A DNA stretch of 64,000 nucleotides from Albula goreensis. Its lineage: Eukaryota; Chordata; Actinopteri; Albuliformes; Albulidae. The translations under genes were made by a program, and so were the position numbers. Each line of letters opens with the position of its first letter. The stretch's first letter is position 1. Below the pieces are notes generated by a model. It did not search any database. It saw nothing but the letters and a program-made list of their open reading frames with translations, and was not told where the DNA came from. This document shows positions 1-12,664 of the stretch, piece after piece. Where the stretch lies: the NCBI GenBank assembly GCA_022829145.1, contig CM040764.1:16341361-16405360 (forward strand). Reading direction: 5' to 3'.

Positions 1-182
1 ACGTTTGCTTCAGAGGAAAATTATGCCTAATGTTTCATTTTGCTTGAAGGCAATACAGAGTACTCAACACTTTTGATACGTTACAGAAGAAGTCGGTCAA
101 TATGTTACCGACAGCGGTCATGCCCTGAATAACGCATTACACTACTTGTCTTAATCGGTAGGGCATGCAGTTAATGTCATTT

Positions 183-255
183 CGCAATGGAATGCAATGA
201 AGAGAGGGATTGAGAGTTTGAGGCCACACTTCTCTCTTCATTGCGATCCATTGCG
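183..255. repeat. imperfect inverted repeat, hairpin-forming
   Basis: Arms at 183-206 and 232-255 (24 nt each) are reverse complements at 22 of 24 positions; the two mismatches are adjacent. The spacer is 25 nt. Size and geometry would suit a small hairpin RNA precursor or the remnant of a small inverted-repeat transposon. Nothing in the sequence distinguishes these. Confidence 0.6.
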
Positions 256-603
256 CAAGTCCGTTACCGTAACTATTTTTCAATGCTTCAGACAACAGAA
301 GAGCGCAACCCTAAATTAGTCCAATTAAGAATGAATCTCTCATTGTTCCTGCAAGCCGTAAATGTTGCTGACTGCTCGAAACTGTACAATGCGGCTTAGA
401 CATGTGACCCTTCGGGATTCCACTAGATAAAACACCAATTACATATTTAAATAATATTACATCACGAATGGCAGTATCTTGGATGTGGTCACAGATGGAC
501 ATTTTTGAAATTATAACATAGCCGTTTAATTGAAAACATAAGAAAATATTTAATTAAAATACATACATTGTGCACTCTGGTTTTTAAGGGGAAATATTAA
601 CAT

Positions 604-609
604 TTTATT
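604..609 (-). terminator. candidate polyadenylation signal for mpv17l2
   Basis: Plus-strand TTTATT here reads AATAAA on the minus strand, about 660 nt downstream of the mpv17l2 stop codon. No GU-rich downstream element was verified, and the surrounding AT richness makes chance matches likely. Confidence 0.25.
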
Positions 610-1266
610 ACAATTTTTAAAAAAATGTATACAGTGGTCCCACAATTGCAATAGTATTTTCATTCATGTACCCAAGGCCAACTGAAAAGCAGTTTGCTTA
701 AAAATGGGACACATGGGAGAGTGCAGAAATAAAACTGAAATGGAGTTTAAGGTAAACAGTACTGATCCCCAATAATATGCACTGCGTCTAACAAATGCCC
801 TTAATGTAATGTAATGTAATAATGAGAGCAGCCATTGCTCTCATTTAACCTACATCAGAAAACTGAAGAAACACTCAAAAACTCAAATTAAAATTAATTT
901 ACTTGATAGCTGGCAAATCATTCTTACATCCAATGGAAGATTTTTTCACAAACTGACAAAAATGTTGGTATAAACTGTAGGGGTTGTTTTTCAGCTATCA
1001 AAATCACAACACTGGAGTGAATGGCAGTGTCTGCAGCTTGTCATGATTATTGAAACTAAAATGTTAACCCAACACCTACAGACAAAATTGAAAGATTTAA
1101 AGGAGTGGGGAAAAAGGGCTGCCACAATATTGGTTGTACATTAGAAATTAGGCATTATATCAATGATGAGTCACACATAAATTAAAAAATAAATTAAAAA
1201 CACAGACAAAATAAAACTAAACAAAAATCAACATCAGCAATGATACTGATCCATGTCCAGAGAGAA

Positions 1267-4024
1267 TCAGAGCTTTTCTTCCTCAGAGCTTGTCTTCCTG
1301 GTTGTAGGCACATTTCCTTCAGTTCCTCCAATCTCCATGACTTCCTTTGGCACAGTCTCCTGCAAGCACACAAATCAATTCTAGTTCATTGATCATGTGG
1401 ATGTCGTGCTGGCATCTGGCTAACCTGAACCATGATATGTCAAGGGACAAGGGACTTCAAAGTGACCAAAAGAACTTGTCTTCTTGACATTGCAATCACT
1501 GTATTCTCAAAAGTTTCATTGTTATATTTGTAATGAACTGTAAACTCTGACTAAAAGGCAAAGTAACTTTCAGGATGGGAAAAATTAGGGTGGATTAATT
1601 AAACAGTCCACCAAATCCAGCTGCTGGGTTAACTGTTTTTTAGTGCTTTAATTCATGTGAAGATGAAGCTGTTTTCCATTTCTGTTATTTATAAAAGCCA
1701 CTTTATGCTCTCTAGGATATGTTTGTGCAAGTAAGAGTGTACTCACACGGTGTTTGAGGTAGGAGAGGTAGGTATCCCAGCCCAAGGTGATGATATTTAC
1801 ATACAGAACTCGGAACTTGGATGGCAGGAAGTAGAAGTTGATCATCTGAGCCGCAGGCCACACACACCAGTCGGCCTGGAGACAAACACACACCAGAAAA
1901 CAGACCATGAACCAACCCTGCACAGATTTTTATCAGATGCTCTTTCCAAAGCAATGGATACATTTTTCTTTTTTGACATAAAATCAATTTATACAGCTGG
2001 ATACTTACTGTGACACTGTATGCTGCATATTTTGCACAAGGTTTATAACAGCAGTACCCTACCTAGGACCTGGACCTACATACTCAAATTGCAAATCCAA
2101 ATCTACAATCAATACCCACACTTATGCAGGTCACAGTTTTGATACAACAGCACACTAGCACACCAGTTAAACAAAAGGACATATAACCAAAGGATGACAG
2201 GTTCTAATATAGTTCTTAAGTTGCAGATTCTCATATAGTCTTGCCAAGCTCATTTCCAGCAGAGCAAGTTGTTTAGAACTCACTTGCTTAATTCATACGG
2301 TTCACACAAGGTAGCTCCAAACAGAAAGCCCAAAACACCAAAAAGAGATCCCCTTTAGCATAAGAATCTAACAGTCAACCAGATGTCAGATGATTAAAAG
2401 TATGAAGAAAAACCAGGGAGAAACAATCCAAAAGAAAAGTCTGGAATATAATATAAATAGCTTTCACATTCACTCAACACATTTCTTCCAAGTGCTTTTA
2501 ATTCAAATAAATGTTTATACTAAATTTTGAAAGATGAAGCATTTGGAAGAGTTTATCCAGTCAATGTGGAAGATATTTACATTTTTATTCTAGATGATTA
2601 AAGACCTAACAGAGACCGCTGGATATCTTTCACAAAAACATTTCTGTCTCTTGGGCCGAGGCAGTTTACCCTGTAGAATTCCCAGAACTTCTCTTTGAAC
2701 TCCTTCATTCCATCAAACAGGCTGTGCCCCTCCATCACCCCCATTCCTGAGGAAAACAAACAGCATATTCAGCCAACTATAAAACAATACTTTGCAGCAG
2801 GCAAACACATATCAACACATTGACAGTCCTTACCGTTATGACCAGTGAAAATCGTTGTTCAAGTTCAGGCCTGATACAGTGCTGGATATACGACTCGCCT
2901 GGCTGTCACACTCAGCCCAAGGCACTAACAATATTTGCTGGTGTTCAGTCCAAACATAACTGTATTCCCTAAATTGTCATGGAAGCAGTTAAGTGTTCAT
3001 AATAAGATGTTTAATGTACACTGATTAATTATTTTCCAGCTTAAGAGCCTCATCTTGTTAGAGACGTTTAAGTGATCTGACAACCTCATATTTTTAAATT
3101 CAGTTTATTATAGGTCCAGAGTGTAAATCAGTGTTGACACTTAAGTCACTGAAACAACACATGAACATGAAGCTTTCAGTGACAAAACAAATGGCAATAC
3201 GGCAGACCTGAATTTTATTTAAATTAGCTCATGAAAACAATGAAAATAAAGATAAAATGTCACAAAAACCAGCATATACAGAGCTTGGACTGCAGACAAA
3301 ATGACAAGCCTAGAAGTGCTGAATGAATAGTGTCTCTACTGGTAAATTCAACTCAATGAAAGTGTTTGAAAATCAAGCAATGAACTCTTACCTAAAAAGT
3401 ACCAGGCCCCAAAGGTGGGTGACGCAACCAGCTGGTCAATCAGGACCTTTTTGCTCACAGTCCTCAAAGTGTTGCCGGCGTAACGGCCATCCAGCCAGAG
3501 ATACCAGTAGTGCAAGATGGGGCCCATGGTACAACCGACAGCGAACATCCGACCTAAGGAGTGCAGTATTCGGATGAAAAACTGTTTTGCCTTGTTTATT
3601 TAACAAGCCACGTGTACACAAACTTCCATTACAAATATTAAGATCCTTGGATACCTCAATGAAAACATGAAGGAAAAATCATTTCAACAAAAGGTGCTCA
3701 CATTTATATGAGGAGCATCTTTTTATAAGAGGCAACTACGGTTAGTCAATACTGTACAGAACTCCTACACGTGAAATCAAGTTCTTCCAGATTACATAAG
3801 ATGACCCCGGATACAAGCGTGTTTAGCTACTAACCTGTGCGGAGCCAGTCATGTGTTTTCTCCGGAGTCCTTCGTTTCTCACGGGCTTGTTGGATCAAGT
3901 CGCCGGCTGCCAACATACCCCCGCAGCTAACCGTATTTGTTACAATAAGAAACCTGCCCTTGAACAATGGTTTCCAGTAACCAGAAATCCGAATAAGAAA
4001 ATCCTTACTCGACTTCGAAATCAT
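1267..4024 (-). CDS. mpv17l2: mpv17l2, Mpv17-like protein 2
   Basis: Five coding exons in order: 4024-3835, 3553-3392, 2746-2670, 1875-1747, 1359-1267. They total 651 nt and encode 216 aa, with GT-AG introns and matching phases (1,1,0,0). Exon 1 carries the N-terminal motif [16 protein letters not shown] and AAGD. Exon 2 carries [20 protein letters not shown] and [16 protein letters not shown]. Exon 4 (residues 144-186) carries the Mpv17/PMP22 signature [10 protein letters not shown]...NF...P..FRV, then [13 protein letters not shown]. The length is close to human MPV17L2 (about 206 aa). The ATG at 4024 was chosen; in-frame sequence just upstream has a GTG but no earlier ATG. Family knowledge: the protein is a multi-pass mitochondrial inner-membrane protein needed for mitoribosome assembly and mitochondrial translation. 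It is not Mpv17 itself, because the exon 2 and exon 4 motifs match MPV17L2 best. The acidic lysine-rich C-terminus (exon 5) is less conserved. Confidence 0.95.
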
Positions 4025-4134
4025 GTTCACAGCTCAGCTAAGTATCCACCGGCGCAAAAGAAAGAAACATCCGTGGTTAACCAAGGGTAGCACTCAGTTA
4101 AAATATTGCTAGTTTTGGGTGCCTCGCACAGCAA

Positions 4135-4186
4135 CTTGGTAGTTACTACTTATTGCATCAGTAACTACCAAGTTATTGCATCAGTA
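4135..4186. repeat. small inverted plus direct repeat cluster
   Basis: A perfect 12-bp inverted repeat pairs 4135-4146 with 4161-4172 around a 14-nt loop. A 14-bp direct repeat at 4150-4163 recurs at 4173-4186. The interleaving looks like a local template-switch or slippage product just upstream of mpv17l2. Confidence 0.6.
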
Positions 4187-6796
4187 CAAATATCTGAAAA
4201 GAAAATGCTATGGACCTGCTGGTCAGAACGACAGCTCAACTAGCCGAGTTAGCTAACTAGCCGTATAGCTAACTATGAACAATAAGAAAATATCCCAGTG
4301 TCTAGCGAATAGACACAGGTCTGAATGACAACTATACATTAGCTAACCATCAATAACTGCCTACTATGACTTGCTCATTCAATCTGATCATCTACAGTTA
4401 CTGTCCCGCAAAGCAAGTTTTAACTGCACGCCGCGTCTGTCCGTCACGTGAATCAGTTCAAACTGAATGCAACATCAACAGTTTCACAGCCAGATCTTAA
4501 TGTATAGCAAGCACGGAGAAGAACATTGACATCCAGCAGAATGCAAACAAAAACTTTAAGGAGGAGGAGGCCTGACTACCTTAATCGAAACGGAAGCGAA
4601 TTCGAAAGTAAAGGGAAGGCTGTAAGCATGTCATAACTCAATATCAAACTGCTTTAACCTTCTGATGTATCTTACACCTTAACGGAAGGCACACTCCAGT
4701 CGCTATTCACTTAGCTAACACGATGCACAATGCACTAGACAGAAAAAGAGACTGCATAAAATGAAGTGCTGAAGGGCGGTAAAATACAATGGGTATTGTT
4801 TGAATGCATGTCGCTGGCATACATAAAATCGTAAATACAGTTACAAGTTACTGTAACCGGCGAATCAGCCGACACTGGAACCCTCGTAGGTCGTAGAGTC
4901 AAGGTTTTGTAAAAATGGAGGAAGTAAACTCAGGGCGGGACAACCTCCGAGTCATCCCTGGGATCTGTAGTTCATAGAAGAACTGCTAACAGGCCCTGAA
5001 TTCGCTCGTCTCTAATTTGTAACAGTTTTCAAAATAACATCGTTTTCAGAATCATCCAGAAATATGCTAGAACATTATACTGTATTTTACGGATGCGTTT
5101 TTGTAAGTTACACGGTGTCGTCCTGGTTTGGTTAACACAAATAGTACGGGAGTGTTTTTAAGAAAAGTAGCATAATTTAAGACCTACAAATGTCGTATAT
5201 GTTATCTATAAATGTACTTTTATGTAATTTAAAATTTCATATATATTTTTTTATGACAATGCACTACAGATCTAGCAATGGAAGGGTCAGATCAAAGAAC
5301 CCCATAACTGCTGCAGCTCCGGTTGCTTGTCAGTCTGACTTGTTCAAAAGATTTTGCTTTCCTCAATGGAAAAACAACTGGCTCCAACCAATGAGTCACA
5401 GATAGTATATGCTATATATGTTTCAGGAGCCTTTGCTGTCCCTTTAGTAGCTCAGGGAGACATTCATATTCACTCTTAATCCCAGCGTTCTTAGCAAGGC
5501 TATTTCTGATATAACTTGAACTTTAAGGGGATACATTTATCATTGCTAAATAGACCTTAAAAGTGTCAGCTATGTCTAATAACAGCTCATTAAAATTCAT
5601 GACCTTAAATTTTTGTTTGGATAAAAATCACACCTGGTAGAAGGCACGAGGACACAGTTAAGAGGCCCTGACACATCTTAGGGGTTGCATTGTCTGTTTT
5701 AAAATACAATTTTCAAAACAAGTATCTCTTTGACCTTATTGTGTTTATATGGTGTTATCACCTTGCCTCCACCTTACATAGACAAACTCTGAATATAATG
5801 ATCGAGCAAAGGTTGTTTTTTTCCAAGGAACACACGCAAGAGGTCAGTCTGATCCAGCAATTCCTCGTGATTACACACCGTACCGTGTCACACTGAAGGA
5901 AACTGGTTGTGTATTGACGTAACAGAAGCCTTTGGCCATAAAACCAAACCTCTTTCAAACACAATGTCCAGTCATGTTGGAGTGCACTTTAACAGAATTT
6001 ATTTGATGTTATTAGGCCCTACCAGGGTAAATCAGTATCACATTGCTAAGAGACCAGAGTTGATTCTCTGAGTGATCTAGTTAAGCTATTTCAACACTCT
6101 TGTCAACATAAATGACAGCTGGTGCTATGCCTTGTTGTCTGCTGGTGATTTGCTAAGCAATGCATTGCAATTCTCTATTTTTTCCTCTTCCTGCATGCAT
6201 TGAACCAAATTAAAGCCCTCCTTGCCTTAAAGCAGTTGTTGCTGATTAGCTTCCTTTCTTAGAGCATGACGTTCTCTGCTCCGCTTTCAAAGTTATGGAC
6301 AGCAGGGAAGAAAATTATAATATAAACTTAGGCTCTGTATGTTTCCAGTGTCAATACACATGAGTAAAGGTCTGCTGCAGACTTGCCATTTTCACTGATA
6401 ATCAAAGGTCAGGCTGTGGATTTTTATGGATTACTTGGGCTGTTCAGAAGTGGACTCAAACTATTCAGAATATTTGAAAAAATGGAATAAATGCACTTTG
6501 AGCATAAAACAGGAGTGCTGAGCAGTTGACTGCAAATATATTTGCAAGAGTGGGAATAAACCATGCATTTTAAAATGGGGAGTTTTAAAGACCTTCCTCT
6601 CAATCCATCAAAAGGTGAAATAGGACTACCAAAATGAAACATAATTCCACAGGAAAAAAACTCAGGCTCTGAGGTACTTCTAAAACTGGTTTTGGACTTT
6701 AGATGAAACCATTAACAGTAAGTGTGAATGATATACATACCCAAGTATCCTCATTTGTGAGAAATATGGCTTAACATTTTTAAAATGCCGCTGTAT

Positions 6797-6802
6797 TTTA
6801 TT
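6797..6802 (-). terminator. candidate polyadenylation signal for ifi30
   Basis: Plus-strand TTTATT reads AATAAA on the transcript strand, about 210 nt downstream of the ifi30 stop codon, a typical spacing for a short 3' UTR. Confidence 0.4.
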
Positions 6803-7012
6803 ACATTGCTCAGTTCTGATAGTGTCTGAATCTTACATTTACACAGAAATGATTTTTTTGTTTAACAATGATACGTAATGGTAAAAAAGTATATTAGTGC
6901 AAAATTCTGCTGTGCCTGAGGAATTCACCCAAATGCATCGCAGTCTGTAAGTTTTGGCTTGTCATTGATAATAGCAGCCAGCATTGTAGGAAGGAGACTC
7001 CCACGGCTTGTA

Positions 7013-10000
7013 TCAACAGTAGTTTCTCTCCAGTTTCCGCTGAACTCCAGTGCAGGCAGCTGGCTTGGTTCCCTGAGGGTGGAAAAAGTATAAGTAAACA
7101 GCACCCTCTACTGGACTAAAGGGCCAAAGTAAAAAAAAAAAAGAAAAAACCACAACCCAACTAAACTCTACACACTTCCTTATTGTTACGCACTTTGACA
7201 CTTTTAGAGAAATGGCTGACCATCCCCCCCTTTTTTTTTTACATTATAGTTTTTAAATGTTTTGTGTTGCAAAATTATCATGAAACTTGTAAAATAATTC
7301 AAGTCTTTAAAAAGTTTTAACAGGATACCATATACAGGAGAATCCTCTTCAAATCCTGACACGACTCCTAGATAATAGAAAAATGCCGACTCTGCACTGA
7401 TGAGCAGGCGAGTCACTCATCTGCTGCGTTTGATCATTTGCTTATATTATGTGGTCTTAGTTTACAGCATAGTTGGCCATAGATATAATGTTCAGGTGCC
7501 TTGGCCTGTTTTACAGCACCAAGATCTTCATCACAGTGCTGGAGTGCCTCTGATTCATCTAACCTCACATGCTCAAGAAAAAAAAAAACTCACCTTAAAC
7601 AAGCTGCAAACTAGGTTGAACAGAGCAGACATGGCTTTTTCCTGCAGGTCATCTGTGTGCTCCTGCAAAGATGAAAGTTTATTTTTTTATTACTATAACA
7701 GAAAAAAAGCTCTCAAAGATGGAAGCACGAGTGACAATCATACTGCTGGTAGAGCACAGGTTGCTAGCCACAGTTTAGGCATGTGTGTTTGGATACACGT
7801 CCATGCAAATGGCAGACGGATGTTTAAGTCTGCTGGTATGAAGAATGCTTCAAGGATGACAGGCAACAAGATGCAGCTTTCAGGAGTCTCTTACCCCGTT
7901 GATTGTCACCCATGGTACATATTTGTGGGGCGGCTTCAGCGCCTTGGTCTTCAGCGCGTTGTCGTGCATCAGCTTGTTCCCCAGGTCCCCTTTCACACAG
8001 TCCATGATGGACTCCCACTTGATGGATGGGGCATACAGCTCCACGCACTGGGGGGGACAGGTCAGGGGTAAGGAGTCAGACTGTTGGGTTTGGGATGCAA
8101 CAAATTTTGAACCATGAACAATTAATGCGAACTTGACTGTGACACTTTGCCCGTCTTCAACTGCTATTCAAAACCTGAATGATTTCCATGAGTAGACTGA
8201 GAATGATCTCATTTCTGCTCTTCAGTTATTCAAATGGAACCTCTCAACACACACTGTCCCTTTTGCATATCACTTTGCATTGCTGGCCTTGATTACTTTT
8301 TATGTGGAGCACATTCCAATCCCTTTATTTAAGGCCATAATCCCATAAATTGACTGTAGCAGTGAAGTCTGTTAAAATGGCACGCATTTCTTCCATTCCT
8401 CCAAGTCTTTGTGACTGTACCTTAACGGGACCATAGTATTTACAGTATTTACAGGCTGCTGCTCCAGCTAAGTATTCACATATAATAGATTTCACAACCT
8501 TCCGTCTCAGCTGAGGAGCCAGGTCAGCTTCCTCCCATGGCTATTAGACTGTGTTTAGGTAGCAGCATTCAATGCTCCAGGTCCATAAGTTTTTCAAATC
8601 CGTTCCTTTGGGAGGTTATTCACATTATACTTTACAACAAGAGACCAGGGTCTGATTTGCGTGTTCACACAAACTTGTGGCTTGTGATCGTGTGATGAAA
8701 TAGCTGTGAGGGTTGTCATTATTTTTAGCGTGTAGCGATGATGTGAGTCAACCCTGCATTGCATGGAGAATGTCGAAATTTACACTCACCACAAAAAAAA
8801 AAAAACAAAACATCTGATTTGATCACTTAAGCACGAGTCACATGGGCAGGAACCATATTTGTAACAGATTAGAATCACACACAAACGTTTTGTTTAAAGA
8901 AACCCAAAACATAACCAGGAGCAAAGTACCCCAACCGTCTGCTTTAAATTTTCAATCACCCATTGAGGCTTGGGTCCTATGGGCTGCTCCACTCAACACT
9001 ATTGGTATGACAGCTGATCCAGCATGACACCAGAGGACTGTGCTGGAGCGGCTGTGAGTTTGGTGTTTGACAGAGGCGCAAAATGCTTACAGGCTGGGCT
9101 GCTTTCAGAACATCAGAGGCCGATTCCATGCAGAAGATGATCTGGAACGCCACACTCCCCGTTAAGTTCAAAACACAAGTCTGTGGAAGACAAAGGGCGA
9201 GTGAGAGAGTCAGATCAGAGATGGGAGAATGAAGTGTCATGAACCACATAATAGATGGAGCTACAAAGAATGTTGTCAATCAACATTCATGTTTCACCAT
9301 TTACAAACTGGTTGTCACAGACATTTGACAGAGTAGATTAAAAAATATGGATGAGCTCCTATTTTGGGTTTCAAACTAAAACAATCACATTTGTTAAGCA
9401 TTTTATATTTTGAACCAGGTCTAGGTCTATATCCATAAAGCATATCACAGTTGGAAGGTTAATCATACAAAGGGCATTATGCTCTAAAAGACAAACTGAC
9501 CCAAGATCTGCATATCCAGCTCTGAAATTGTTTACACATACAGCCCTCTGAACTTCAAAATGAAGAGCAAAAAAATCATGAAAGGGGATGCATGTGCATG
9601 CACACACACAATTTTTACCTCAATCATATTCCCCAAACATTCATCTTCTCCATGCTGGCAGGTGAACTTGTACCTCTTTCCATCAAATGACTCCTAAAAA
9701 AGACAAGGAACGACTAAGTTAACCTCTCACTGAGAAAACATGTGTTCTTTACACAGGCAAGCACGCATGCACACACACACACAATCCAACCTACTTGAGC
9801 GTTTCCGTAAGGGATGAGCTGGACATTCATGATATCCTGAAGCATGACCCAGGTGGGGAAAAGCTGTTCAGACAGGAAGCCGCGGCATCCGGGACACAGA
9901 CTCTCATAGTACAGCCCCACCTGCACCGACGACTCGGCCCGGTTCGGTCTGGTAGCGTTCAGCTCCAGGCAGTGCTTCTCAACCTACGTCGCAGAGCAAG

Positions 10001-10648
10001 GAGGACATCTGCCATGGTTATTGTCCAACTAGGAAAAAATATGCCAATTGAAAAGAGAGAGAGAAAGAAATCCATGTCCCCATCTGGCTACAGCATGCCC
10101 CGATTTATTATCAGTTCCTTATCGAGACAACCGCGGACGCTGCGCTTAGCTCATGAGAGACAGAAATCTTGAAAGTGAAAGAAAGTTGTCCAGCGGATTA
10201 AAGCGCGGTACTCAAACAGACGAAATAGAGAAAGTCATGTTGGACAATACACCTAAAACTGTTGCATTGTTCTCATAACCTACCTCAATCGGTCAAAAAC
10301 ACTGATTGAGCAAGTTTGTGTAAAACAGTTCGAAAGACCGTTCGTGGTCTGCGCCTACATAATCTTCAAAACATCCAAACCGCTCCATTTGTCTAAATAA
10401 TGACATTAAACGATATTTACTCTTGGATTTTTAGCAAACAACAACAGCTTTGTTTTCTCAAATTCATCAGACTTTACTTGGCTAGTGTTGTGAACATTTA
10501 AACTGATGCATGTAAAACTTACCCCACATTCTTTGGCGATCTCTGGAGTCCTACACCACTCAGACAACGGATATCCACAATACGGTTTGGAGAAACAATT
10601 CTCTACATTCAAGCAGAGAACAAGAAACATAAATACGACCACCTTCAT
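7013..10648 (-). CDS. ifi30: ifi30 / GILT, gamma-interferon-inducible lysosomal thiol reductase
   Basis: Seven coding exons: 10648-10523, 9983-9795, 9693-9619, 9180-9091, 8047-7895, 7662-7594, 7072-7013. They total 762 nt and encode 253 aa. All introns are GT-AG and all junctions are phase 0. Residues 1 to about 20 form a hydrophobic signal peptide ([14 protein letters not shown]...). A Cys-rich saposin-A-like segment follows (CGYPLSEWC to about residue 47). The thioredoxin-like active site is CPGC at residues 72-75 within [12 protein letters not shown]. The GILT signature [16 protein letters not shown] (residues 117-132) fits the CQHG-x2-EC-x2-N-x4-C pattern exactly and is split between exons 3 and 4. 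Possible N-glycosylation sites are NAT (51) and NLT (135). YVPWVTING precedes the C-terminal region. Family role: the soluble lysosomal enzyme reduces protein disulfides at acidic pH and aids MHC class II processing. The ATG at 10648 directly precedes the signal peptide. The gene looks intact. Confidence 0.97.
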
Positions 10649-11717
10649 TTTTACCAAGAAAGTTACCTGCTCGTTCACTGACTAATCTTTCCACAGCGCT
10701 GAGACATGAGAGATTACTTCTAAATGCACTTTTCCGGTCAATGCCACTATTTTACTTATGTTTGTTACCACGTGACCATGGAAGCTGACACCGGCATCAC
10801 TTCGATAGCCTCATTAAAACCTGCTCGTGAAGCAATTTCTGTTGTTCTCTCAATGGCCAAACATAATCACGAGTTTGGCATGTGTCCTTGTCATATAAAA
10901 CTAGTCACAAGCTGTCATGTTTACTGTCAAGGGAGGAACTAGTTTAACATTAAATGAAATATGAAAATATATACAAAGCAGGGAAAATGACTGGGCAAAT
11001 TTAGGGCCCCACTGCTATCGGTGCTCAACTCCCATTTGAGCCAAACCTTATGCCCTCATCGTCGGTGAGACGAGAGATGAGTCTGGTAATGAAAAACACA
11101 CTGTAGAAATATCAGGTCTTGTATATATATGGCAGCAATTTTCATTCGACCATTTACTTCATATGATATCTCTGTTATTGTCATGCAATTCCATGTATAA
11201 AAGTAAAAGGGAAAAGTGAAACAATTCAAATAAAAATTCACTTCTTTCAAATGATAAGCATGTACTGGACTGGAATTGGTTCATTTTCTGATAAGCATGC
11301 AAGTAAGGTTATGTTTTATGTATAGGGGAACATTTTGGTGTTCAAGACACTCAATTACGTTTACCTAGCAACCAGTGACACTTTTTTATTCTTACCAATG
11401 GGAATTTTAGGTGTTTTGGGCATCTATTCTTTCAGTGAATAGCTGTCTGAGCAATAATTATCCTCATTATAATGTAACATTATTTTTCCATTTCAGTAAT
11501 CTGTCAGTGATGTCATCTTTGAATGTGAATCATTGAAAAGGTTGTTCAGATGGGGTTTCAGAACTCCCGCACTCAAAATTCCACAGCAGCTGCTGTGGCA
11601 ATGCTCCCTTGTGATCTATATTGAGGTCATACTACCATGGTTACAAAACTACTGTACTTCTCATTTATGTTTGTCACAGTGGCAAATGACAACCAGTGAG
11701 TTTAAGTGTTGGAAGTG

Positions 11718-11763
11718 TCATATGATAAAACCACCACAAACATATGGTGGTTTTATCATATGA
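11718..11763. repeat. perfect 19-bp inverted repeat
   Basis: Arms at 11718-11736 and 11745-11763 are perfect reverse complements with an 8-nt spacer. The outer 8 bases of each arm (TCATATGA) are themselves palindromic. The element would form a stable cruciform or RNA hairpin. No transposase, target-site duplication or terminator-like T run was seen beside it. Confidence 0.85.
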
Positions 11764-12650
11764 AACCTACTACATACAGCAAAGGAGCAACTCTGCTGGT
11801 GAGGTGAATTTCTACCTCTAGTTGTTTCAGTCTGTCAGAAATATTTGGTTCTCATGTCACCATGAACTGGCTAGAAAACTTCCTTTCACACTGTGATAAT
11901 GCAGACATTCACATACCTCTTCAAGGACAGAGTATGGACTGCTTCAGTGTGTGTACAATGGCAGCACAATTATCTGTAAAGATCCATTACAGTGTTTCTG
12001 TTTTGGCTTCATCTCCATCTTCTCCTCCTGCTTTAGGCCACTAAAAGTAGACATAGGCTACTCAAGCCATGTTGACTATGAGGAAGGCTTCAGAGCCTTG
12101 TGTTGTTCCTTATTCAATGAATGTGTTTAAATACTTTAAAACTCTGTGAGCCTTAGCTCTCCACTCCATTCAAGTTAGTCTTTTTAGCTTCATATGTGGA
12201 GAACCTATGGGACAACACCCAGCTTATCTTTTCTTTCAAGCATTATATATTTTGATGTATTTTTGAAACAAAAACAAGAAACAATGCTTGGAACAACATC
12301 AAAACAAATATTTTCCCAGTGTTAATACCAGTGTAAACACCACTGTTAGGGACAGCTGACCTGTTATTTTGACATGCGACGCTATCAATGGACACAGAGC
12401 CTTCAGTTACATCCTGTGAATTGTGGAATTGTTTTGTTTGTGTATCATGTTTCCTTTAAGAATCATGTGTTGATACAATTAACAAACAGTGCGAAATACG
12501 TTTCATATTCAAAAATTCGACACTTCACTTTAGAAGAGCTACTGGTACCGGTAGCACACCGGTAGCTCATTCACCATTTCATTATGGAAACGTGGAACAT
12601 TCATATGAAACGATTTCAGAGACGCCTGTACTGTAAAAGGGTGACTTGAG

Positions 12651-12664
12651 CCACAAGATGGCGC
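12651..12664 (+). promoter_or_regulatory. CTCF-like motif, one mismatch
   Basis: CCACAAGATGGCGC differs from the vertebrate CTCF core consensus CCASYAGRKGGCRS at one position (A for Y at position 5). It lies between the ifi30 promoter and the pik3r2 3' end, a plausible place for a domain boundary. Motif only; no occupancy evidence. Confidence 0.4.

Larger units (their letters stand above)
1..1266. other. flank and probable 3' UTR of mpv17l2
   Basis: No coding exon was recognised here. The part next to 1266 should be mpv17l2 3' UTR, because the gene is read on the minus strand and stops at 1267. The segment is AT-rich and holds a short run of TAATG-type tandem units near 805-822 and a hairpin near the left edge, listed separately. 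The boundary between UTR and intergenic DNA cannot be set from sequence alone. Confidence 0.5.
4025..7012. other. intergenic: mpv17l2 promoter side and ifi30 3' side
   Basis: This is the spacer between the mpv17l2 start codon and the ifi30 stop codon. The mpv17l2 promoter should lie just above 4024; a palindromic E-box CACGTG is visible at 4445-4450, but no TATA-type core element stands out. The right part is ifi30 3' UTR. Apart from a small repeat cluster at 4135-4186, nothing coding was recognised. Confidence 0.5.

Noticed and set aside
7400..8071. 223-codon plus-strand open frame
   Set aside because: It is antisense to ifi30 exons 5 and 6, which are certain by homology and splice phase.
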